Position numbers and translations under genes: made by a program | In this document: in pieces, positions 55,845-64,000 of the stretch | Layout of the letters: every line of letters starts with the position of its first letter | Position numbering within the stretch: the first letter of the stretch is position 1 | DNA from: Lantana camara | Lineage: Eukaryota > Streptophyta > Magnoliopsida > Lamiales > Verbenaceae | DNA length: 64,000 nt | Direction: 5' to 3' | NCBI GenBank assembly: GCA_037501455.1 | Contig: CM074856.1 | Location: forward strand, 53,783,001 to 53,847,000 | The notes under the pieces: model-generated | Databases searched by the model: none | What the model saw: the letters and a program-made list of their open reading frames with translations, nothing else | What the model was told of the DNA's origin: nothing

Positions 55845-57305
55845 GAGCAAATTGCATTTTTGGTCCCATAGTAATAGGCCATTATCACTTTTGGTCCCAT
55901 GTTTTTCAGATCTGGTTTTTTTGGTCCCGTATTAATTTTTTTTTATCACTTTCAGGACTTTCGTCAATTATTTGACGGAAGTCACTGTTCATCCATCAAT
56001 TTACTGTTCATCCGCCATTTTTTTTTTTTTTTTTTTGGTGCCATATCCATTAATTTCATATATTATATATTTATTATATATAATATATGTATTATATTTT
56101 ATATAATATGTAATACACGTATACACTATAATATGTAATTTATAATATGCATTTTGTTATATGTATTTTAATATATATGCGTATTATATATTATATATTA
56201 TGTACACTTGTACAAAATATAATATGTACATGTATACGTGTATATATATATATAATATATAATATATAATATGTACGTGTATAAATATAATATAATATAA
56301 TTACATATACATATATATTATATTATATATATTATATGTACGTGTATACGTATATATGTATAATATATATATTATTGTAATAATATATGTAAATACGTAG
56401 ATATATAATACGTGTAAATACATATATTTTGTTATATATATATAAATACGTGTATATATATATATATATATGTAATATATATAATATACATATATATAAT
56501 ATACACGTATATATACATATATTATATATCATATAAAATACACGTATATATATTTTGTTATATGTATTTTAATAATATGCGTATTATATATTATATATTA
56601 TGTACACTTGTATTAATAATATATATTTTGTTATATATTATATATAATAAAATATGTGTAATACGTATATATACGTGTATAAAATATAATATACATGTAT
56701 TACTGTAATGCATATATACGTGTTTATATTTTAAAATATAGTATACTTGTATATATATAATATATAATATGTAACAATATATATTGTTAATACATGTGTA
56801 TGATATATAATTTATAATATGCGTATATATTAAAATACATGTAACATGTATTTTAATATAGTTACATGTCCATAGTTACATGTATATTATATACACGTAT
56901 AATATATATGTATTACACATATTTTATTATATATAATATATATTATATATTATATATAATATATAACAAAATGCATATTATAAATTAAAATATATAATAT
57001 ATAGGGTATTAATAATTTAATACGTGTATTACATATTATATAAAATATAATACATATATTATAGATAATAAGTATATAAAATATATGAAATTAATGGATA
57101 TAGACACAAAAAAAAAAAAAAAAAAAAAAAAAAGGTGAATGAACAGTAAATTGACGGATGAACAGTGACTTCCGTCAAATAATTGACGGAAGTCCTGAAA
57201 GTGATAAAAAAAAATTAATACGGGAACAAAAAAACCAGATTTGAAAAACATACGATCAAAAATGATAATGACCTATTATTATGGGACCAAAAATACAATT
57301 TGTTC
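55845..57305. mobile_element. MULE-like foldback element with a TA-rich core
   Basis: Inverted arms of about 230 bp (starting GAGCAAATTGCATTTTTGGTCCC and GAACAAATTGTATTTTTGGTCCC) flank about 1 kb of almost pure A/T sequence rich in TATATACGTGTA phrases. A perfect 9-bp repeat TTTTTAAAT flanks it (55836-55844 and 57306-57314), the size typical of Mutator-like elements. Poly-T and poly-A runs occur at the inner arm ends. Confidence 0.8.
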
Positions 57306-57479
57306 TTTTTAAATTATGCACAAAAGATCCTAAAACAAGAATGGGTATACACGCACTCACCGAGACTCAAATTCAAATTTCACTAACCGAGACTCAAATT
57401 CAAATTTTTTTCACTGTTCCAACTGAAATGACTATTTTACCCCTCTTTAACACATATATTGAATTATATATATATATAT

Positions 57480-57990
57480 ATACCGATCATCCTCTACCTC
57501 TCCAGGCCGCCATACCCTTCACCGCCGGCGCCGGCGCCTGTGCCTGTGCCATCAACCATACACCACCAGAACTAATAACGAATCCAAGCTTAAATTCGTA
57601 AGTAGAAGCCTGAATAAATAAAAAACAAAGAAAAGAGAGCTTTAGGAAAAGAGGCCAAGAACACTCGCCCGCTGCGACCGGACTTGGTCGGATCCACCGC
57701 AAGAGCTTTGCTCCCCAGATCTGGCGACGCGAAGACGGAAGGAAGAAGAAGAAAAGCGAAATTGGAAAAGAGAGAAGGGGCTAAATTCGAAGAAGGAGAT
57801 TTCCGAAACCCTTACCTGCGTGTGGGTGGGCAGCGGAGACTGTGAGGCGGTGGAGGTGAAGATGGAGAGAAGAGAGCCGCGGCGTTCGGCGGTGGAGATC
57901 TTGGGCGACTGGAGGTGGAGAGGAGGCGGCGGCGGAGATTTGGGCGGGTCTCTGCTTGAGGAAGACGGTGTGTGTGTGTGTATATATATA
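57480..57990 (-). pseudogene. Captured GC-rich 5' end of an unidentified gene
   Basis: An island of much higher GC content than its surroundings reads on the minus strand like a pyrimidine-rich 5' UTR (57980-57640), an intron-like acceptor (TATTCAG near 57612) and a short frame MAQAQAPAPAVKGMAAWRGR ending at 57487. It lies between arms (about 55780-55840 with 57315-57440, and about 58560-58700) that look like diverged inverted repeats, as in a Pack-MULE. The source gene is not recognised. Confidence 0.35.
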
Positions 57991-58242
57991 TATTTTGCAT
58001 ATATATAAAAAAACATTTATAATATATATTAATTATCATAATAGTGTATAATATATATATATATATATAATTTTCGTGATAATTATTTATATATTTATTA
58101 ACTTATTAATATTTTTAGTAAATATGATATAATTTAAAAATGTAAATTGTATATTATAAAATTTTAATTTGAGTATTTTTTATTTTTTTCAAAAAATTAA
58201 GCATAAATATATATATTAAATTCATTATATATATAATTACCA

Positions 58243-58407
58243 ACAGGCAGTTAGCTCAAGTGAATAGGGGCTTAAGTTCACTTAAGCAAGGTCTCGGGTT
58301 CGAACCTTGTGGACGTAGAAAACTACGTTGGGAGAAGTCCCCGCAATAAGCGTTTTCAACTACCTCGGGAGATTAGTCCTTCACTTAATTGGGTGGGGAT
58401 GCTATAA

Positions 58408-58410
<3 letters not shown>
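58243..58410 (+). mobile_element. tRNA-derived SINE
   Basis: It has an A-box TTAGCTCAAGTGAATAGGGG and a B-box GGTTCGAACC, followed by a body with GGGAGAAGTCCCCGC and an AT tail. Its body differs from the other two SINEs, so it is a second family. Confidence 0.75.
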
Positions 58411-58446
<36 letters not shown>

Positions 58447-58914
58447 TATAACACTTTTTAATAAACATAATAATATAATTTAAATTTTATATTATTTATT
58501 AATATAATATTTATTCTAAATTTAAAAATAATTTTTAATAATATTTTATGTTTGAAATAGTGTAAAGGGTATAACAGGAATTTTATTGTTTTTCGTTGAC
58601 CAAATGTCATTAGGGGGCGGTGAATTTATTTTAAAAAATAGAGAGTTTTTTGAAGTAGTTTTTTTTTAATCAGGGTTTTTTGTGATTTTTTCGATTAATA
58701 CAGGGTTCTTTAATTTATTTAATTAATTAATAACTTATAACACCGCATCTAGATGCGCGTACTAAATTTAACATACAAGTTTGATTAAATTGCTATAGTA
58801 AAAAAATATAAATATTTATTTTATATTTATTTACATATTTTAGGTAATTAGTTTTAATATACTGATAAAATTTATGATAAATTTGAAAATAATTTATCTA
58901 ATAAAAAATCAACG

Positions 58915-59300
58915 GACAATTCCTCAAAAATCCCCAAGTGTAAACTGAATTTCCTTTTCACTCCCCAATTTTGAAAAAGTTCCTGTTCACTCCCCAATTG
59001 AAAAACAAAATTTCTTTTCACTCCCCAAGGTTGTATAATAATTCAGGAATTGCGTACAATTTTTAGGGAATTGCGTATAAAAACTCGGAATCTCGTATAT
59101 ACGAGATTCCGGGATTTTTATACGCAATTCCCTAAAAAATGTACGCAATTCCTAAAGACAATGTACGAACATGTACTATTTGTGGGGACCTAAAAGGAAT
59201 TTTGTTTTTCAATTGGGGATTGAATGGGAACTTTTTCAAAACTGGGGACCTAAAAGGAATTTTTTCAACTTTTTGATACTATTCAAAGATTTTCCCAAAA
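58915..59300. mobile_element. Foldback MITE with a long perfect hairpin
   Basis: Arms with CCTTTTCACTCCCCAATTTTGAAAAAGTTCC are inverted at the right end. The centre (about 59045-59152) is an almost perfect palindrome around CTCGTATATACGAG with GGAATTGCGTAC/GTACGCAATTCC. It sits in the last intron of ankyrin copy 2. Confidence 0.75.
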
Positions 59301-59638
59301 ATCAACATATAAAATAAAATAAAATAAAATAAACCATAAAAATGGTAAAGTATACAATAGGAGATTCTATCAAAAAAAAAAAAAAAAGAAAAAGAATAAA
59401 GAATAAAAGAAGAGATAGGAGTGAAGACGAGATAGAAATGAGAAATAACATGAAATGAAGGGAGAAGAAGAAAAATTATGTTTGATCATTTATAAATTAA
59501 AAAGACTTAATTTATATTTTCTTGCATTTATTGTAATAAATAAAAAAGACATATATCTCTCTTATATGTCATAAACAAAGTTGCAATTTTATTAGCATCA
59601 TACCTTACACTAGTGAGACATCATGGTTGTTAAAACAG

Positions 59639-60277
59639 ATGATTGAAAAGTTTGTTGAACCTAATTTGAGAGAAGCGACAAACAACGCTGGAAAAACTCC
59701 ACGGATGGTTTTCACCGAGGAACATGCAAGTTTGAAAGCAGAAGCAGAAAAGTGGATAAAAGACACAGCCAATGCCTGCATAATTGTGGCAACATTGATT
59801 GCCACAATTTCATTTGCTGCAGTTATTACAGTACCCGGTGGGAATGATAGCAACACCGGCCACCCTTTACTTTCTAAAAAAAAGAACTTCAGAATTTTTT
59901 TCCAGTTAAACATGAGCTCCTTCGGGGCATCCATAACTTCTCTACTTCTCTTCATATCCACCATGAGGACGCGCTATACAGAGGAAGATTTTCTTCTCGT
60001 GCCAAATGAACTAATGCTTAACTTTTATGTACTTTTCATCTCGGTGATTTTGATGTTGTTGGACTTCAGTTACGCAGCTTATCTGCTAGGTAGTCCAGAA
60101 AAATTAGTGGACGTCCCCTATCTGGTACGTCTATGTATTTTCCCACCATTAGCATTTCTGAGAGTACAGAGCCTCTTTCTTAGGACCATCAACTTAGGAG
60201 CAAGAATACTCCTAGATTTCAATTCACACTATCGAAACAAGAGAAGGATATTCAGGCTTGGAATTAGGGTGAACTAA
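59639..60277 (+). pseudogene. Last exon of ankyrin copy 2: PGG domain
   Basis: Acceptor TTAAAACAG ends at 59638. The exon is open to TAA at 60275-60277. KDTANACIIVATLIATISFA then VITVPGG marks the PGG domain, with hydrophobic segments after it. It is about 16 residues longer than in copy 1, with a basic tail. Confidence 0.85.
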
Positions 60278-61502
60278 TATCATCTGTAACTACACTTGAG
60301 GAGATCAAAGTATATATGTATGCACTATGCAGTATGCCATTCCATGGCTTATGAATTATCATATATTAGTGTCCTTAAAATGAACTCACCCCATTTATGT
60401 TCTCTTTAGGGAGTTGATAATATTTTAAATTACATCTTTCTTGGAATATAACATTACTATGATTTAGTTAAATTTTCAAAATTCCGAACATGTTGTCAAC
60501 ATTCTCTTTGTCAAGCCCCAAAAATCAGGACGTGATCAGTCGTGTTGTCAGGTGCACACCGGCAATACGAAGCCCTTTTAAACAATAAAACTATACTATA
60601 ATTAATCTGAATATACGAATAAAATTCTTCAAAAAATTCTAAATAATTCATGTTATAAACGTACCGTCTACAATCTCGAATTAGAAATAGTCTTCTATGC
60701 ATCTTTCTTGACTCCAAAAATTGATGTGAAGAATAATAGCGAGAGGTGAACCACAAACTCAATAGAATCTTATGTAAATATGTGTTGAAGAAATTCCAAA
60801 TGGAGGTTTCTAAAGCCAGGAACGTTACCAAGATTTAAAATGAGAGGGGCAAAAATTTATAATATAAAAAATATAATGATTATTATTTTAAAAACGGTTA
60901 AACCATAATTTTCTTCAAATTGGAGAGGTAAATTTCTAATTAGAGGGGCACAAAAAATAGCTAATTAAGGGGGCTAAAATAAGAATTTCCTAAAATATAT
61001 ATATAATAACAAAAAAAATTCAATTTAGCACGGAATCAAGAATTGCTTCAGAGGTCCGTCGGAAATCAGTCGGTAAAGACCCTTTCTGACGGGGTATCCT
61101 GTCGAATTTTTCTCTTCTTTTTGGGAGGCAAAGATCACAAATGAGAGCAAATTCAGGAAAACTTTTTACAAGAAATTTAAAATTAATATAGTTTAGACTG
61201 ATCGCACGCAAATTAATCATGATAAAAAAGAAGGATCAATCAGATGAAGGAATATTTTATTGCGTACAAGGGGAGCATGGAACATGAGCTCTAGCCAACC
61301 TTTTCATCTGAATATAACTAATGACACAAAGATGCGGAGCTGTCCTTTTATTAGTGTCTAGTGAAATAAATATTCTACAGACGCGATTAATCTAGTTGAT
61401 TTGCAAGACACTATTCTACCAATCGCGCAAAACCTGGTACCTATTGTATTTAATGTTTATCTCATCAAATGCCAATCAGGCATTAAGTACTCTCTATGTT
61501 CG
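60278..61502. other. Intergenic region between ankyrin copy 2 and the omega-amidase gene
   Basis: No gene is seen. About 60509-60580 (TGTCAAGCCCCAAAAATCAG...) looks like the start of a truncated LTR. 61235-61310 is an inverted partial copy of the repeat at 1950-2040 and 36630-36710. Confidence 0.4.
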
Positions 61503-63742
61503 TTACCGGGTGGTCTGTGAATTCAGCCTCTCAACATCAACAAGTTGGTAAAGATCCCCTCGGCGCTGCCCTTGAAATGGAAGGTATGTTCTGAAATACA
61601 AAGACGAAGAAAACAAAAACAAAATGGCTATAAATAACGAAAGTGTGCATTCCCAAGAGGCAATAGTCCAATGAGATTTACAATTTCCAAGTATGCATTA
61701 ATAATTAAAGGGATGATTATCCTAGCATACCCTGAGTTTTGGACCTAATTAAACAAACTTCCTCCGAAGTTTAAGAAATGACAGAGACTTCCCCTGACAT
61801 ATCTGAGGCTGGGCATAGTGGTGAATTTAAATTCAAAGATTGACAAATAACTGTCTGAGAAATATATTTATGATGAATAGTTGGACATGATATCACCAAA
61901 CTTGATGGATTTAGAAAGAGTGTAAATTCTTTGACAAAGTAAGTTTTCATAATTTCTCAAACCACGAGAGAAGTTTGAGAAGTTTGTGTAATTAGACCAA
62001 ATCTAATGGTATATAATTATTGTAAAAGTAAATAGATACTCCAAATTCCAGACATATAAATTACCAAATTCACTAATGAAACACTTCTTCAAGAAGAAGA
62101 AGAAAAGTCACCTTCTTTGCTCGATGATCGAATAGTCAATTTCTGCTATAATTGTCGCCTCATCATGTTCCGTGGTTGCAAGTACTTCACCAAACTGCCG
62201 AATTCAGATTATTATTATTATTCATCATTCACTTACAAAGTGCAAAACCAAAACCAATGGAATTACTAACGTGAATCCTCAAATTTAAACATAAAGAATC
62301 TTCAACAAAAGTAAAGGCAGACTCACTGGCCCAACGAGAGTCGAATGCCCCCAAGCCACATAGCCAGAACTAGTGTCTCTAGCTGGTGAACAAGTTGCTA
62401 CATACAGCTGTCAGATAAGCAGAAATTGAAATTATTCACATATATTGACTCATAAGAGTTACTGGTGCACATATTGATGTTTAGTCATGAAAATTTTTAA
62501 GTTTTTTATACAGACAATTTTACCACGACAAACCAGTATAATGTACAAACATTTTCAAGTAGCATGCTCATTCATTCTTGTGAGCAAAATAAAATATTTT
62601 TTTTTAATTTTCTAAAAATATCTCAACTGTAAGCTAACAAGATTAGAAAATGAAATATCAAGTCTATGGAGTATGATGTTAGATGCAATATGGCAAAGTA
62701 AAGGAACAATTGAAGTAAAACAAGGAAAAACTGTAGCATCCACAAGATCCATCCCCAAGCATCTACTTTGTGGTCGTAAAACTCAGAATTCCACTTGAAA
62801 TTCCTTTTTCATACAAGTAAATATTGTTTTTGGAAAGAAAAAAAACAAGATAAAACCAAAAAAAAAAAAAAGTTGAAATGAAATAAATTTCTTAAGAATA
62901 GTGGAATATGAAATCCATATTTAGGCTATGACTCGAGTCAAAACTATGACTAGGATGGGATTTTAGCTTACAACTTTGGCAATCTGAAGCTCATAAGCCA
63001 TTCTACCAAGGAAAAAGTGAAATGACATAGTACCTGACAATCTGCTGCCCTGGTTTACAAAGTAAACATGAATGTCAGTAGGACTAATCTAAAAATGCAG
63101 GAAAGGAAATATTATACACACACTAGCCAAAAAGAAACAAATTTAATAAATAGTTTGACCAGGTCAAATTGTTTGGGAAAAGCCAATGCAATTCACTAAA
63201 GGAGCAGTAACCAACAGCCATTGGCATATTCTTCCGACTATGGAGACTTACAATCCCCCAAAAAGCATCACAATGCGCCCATGTTCTTCCATATCAGGAG
63301 AACAATGCAAATATTTTGACACAATAGGCTCATAAATGGTAATCATGCCATTACACGAGTTACGAATCTTATCAAGTTATGAATGTCTCAAAACTAAACC
63401 AAACCATTTAAGCCTTCCCAACAAACCAGTGACAGATAACAGTTCCAAATTTTGAAAATCAGGAGACAGTTTTATGACCAATATGATTTAAGATTTTGAG
63501 GGAATGATCACCTTTAACTTGATTGCATTTGCATAAGTTAAATAATATTCTTGTAAACCAAATCACACCACACAGAGATACAGAGCATTTAAAACTCAAA
63601 TTTATATGTGTTGCCAACATAAGTTTTACAATGTGAGGAAACAGAAAAGTAGGCACGAATTACCTTGCCCGTTGCAGCAACTCCCAGTGAAGTGGACCGG
63701 TGGTCATGTTGAAAGCACCAGGGTAACAAAGCAAGTGAGCAC
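61503..63742 (-). CDS. Omega-amidase (NIT2-type, nitrilase superfamily), 3' part of the gene
   Basis: Five exons on the minus strand with consensus GT-AG ends and matching phases: 63742-63664, 63049-63034 (16 nt), 62407-62327, 62194-62112, 61590-61503 (TAA at 61505-61503). They encode [20 protein letters not shown], then [40 protein letters not shown] and a C-terminus with [15 protein letters not shown]. This is the C-terminal part of plant omega-amidase, which hydrolyses alpha-ketoglutaramate and alpha-ketosuccinamate and clears transaminase by-products. The catalytic Glu, Lys and Cys lie in exons upstream of the window end. No lesion is visible. It is the only apparently functional host gene here. 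Confidence 0.9.
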
Positions 63743-64000
63743 CTACAATTTCGCAGAACAGTCCTCTTAGGAACATCAAGCCAGATGAATATCAATGGTT
63801 TCTTTCAACTATTCTAGAACCGACATACAGAAAACTGGAAAGAAGTGGGCACAGGATAAAGAAAGGGATCATGCTAGAACTCTTCAAATTTCAGGTTTAC
63901 CCCCTATTATAAAGGTAATGGAAGAAACCACGTCGTCTCCTCCATAGGAGATAATAATGCTGCAATTACTGGGTATACATGAAATGAAAACAATGGGGAA
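63743..64000 (-). other. Intron of the omega-amidase gene at the window edge
   Basis: No further exon of the gene could be read; the upstream exons lie outside the window. Confidence 0.5.

Larger units (their letters stand above)
50195..60277 (+). pseudogene. Gag-like/ankyrin/PGG membrane protein gene, copy 2, broken
   Basis: Exons: 50195-50564, 52059-52495 continuing at 53580-53634 after an insertion, 54786-54953, 55140-55538, 59639-60277. All junctions agree in phase except where damaged. Domains match copy 1: Copia-Gag-like exon 1, ankyrin repeats (DKFGYTTLHVAAQAGNTDAA; NAGEFPVHVAA), a second ankyrin block (exon 4) and a PGG domain with four hydrophobic segments. Lesions: a 1079-bp insertion in exon 2, an 87-bp duplication over the exon 3 acceptor, and an extra T near 55493-55496 in exon 4. 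The exon found at 15365-15617 in copy 1 has no counterpart here. Confidence 0.8.

Noticed and set aside
55990..57140. CRISPR-like or satellite array in the TATATACGTGTA tract
   Set aside because: No regular repeat/spacer period; it is a low-complexity TA core of a foldback element in a plant genome.
57036..57251. Phe-rich minus-strand frame matching one at 55899-56138
   Set aside because: The two frames are the inverted arms of the same foldback element, not related genes.

Overview
This is a repeat-rich nuclear segment of a eudicot genome. The evidence is plant-type split genes with GT-AG introns, plant-specific families (ankyrin/PGG membrane proteins, BREVIS RADIX, plastid EMB506-type ankyrin) and a typical plant transposon load: Copia Ale/RE1-type, Gypsy Tat and chromovirus-like, hAT, Harbinger-like, MULE-like, Helitron and tRNA-derived SINEs. 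The species cannot be named from the sequence. Only one host gene looks healthy: the 3' half of an omega-amidase (NIT2-type) gene on the minus strand at 61503-63742, with five exons including a 16-nt micro-exon.

Layout. 1-1440: 3' end of a Tat-type Gypsy element (LTR 641-1438) with a divergent ORF reading out of the window on the minus strand. 2763-7328: complete but inactivated Copia element with a perfect 5-bp target duplication. 7.4-11.2 kb: MITEs, a SINE and a captured EMB506/AKRP-like exon. 11238-19085 and 50195-60277: two paralogous ankyrin-PGG genes whose first exon resembles a Ty1/Copia Gag. Both are broken by small lesions and carry different transposons, so they look like a segmental duplication that decayed independently. 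19.6-28.5 kb: an endogenous pararetrovirus (Caulimoviridae) on the minus strand with all major reading frames open. 28.9-34.1 kb: a Harbinger-like element with a Myb/SANT-like gene, interrupted by a deleted hAT element (30672-33104, 8-bp target duplication). 35.1-35.95 kb: a BREVIS RADIX relic. 37201-49161: a Helitron that contains a dead L1 reverse transcriptase and a MITE, which in turn contains a 7.4-kb gag-only Gypsy element with 2.8-kb LTRs.

The viral copy is the most unusual item. Reading leftward it encodes a chain of small proteins (91, 44 and 79 aa), a tRNA-Met primer site, further small proteins (55, 74, 56 and 131 aa), a zinc-knuckle coat protein, a movement protein carrying its own retropepsin-like domain, a second retropepsin joined to RT/RNase H, and a transactivator-like protein. 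Neighbouring frames mostly overlap or abut by stop/start sequences (ATGA, TAATG, TAA-ATG), as expected for polycistronic pararetroviral RNA. Several of the small frames are under 60 codons.

The other theme is Gag reuse: the ankyrin genes start with a Gag-like module that can be aligned by eye with the Gag of the Copia element in the same window.
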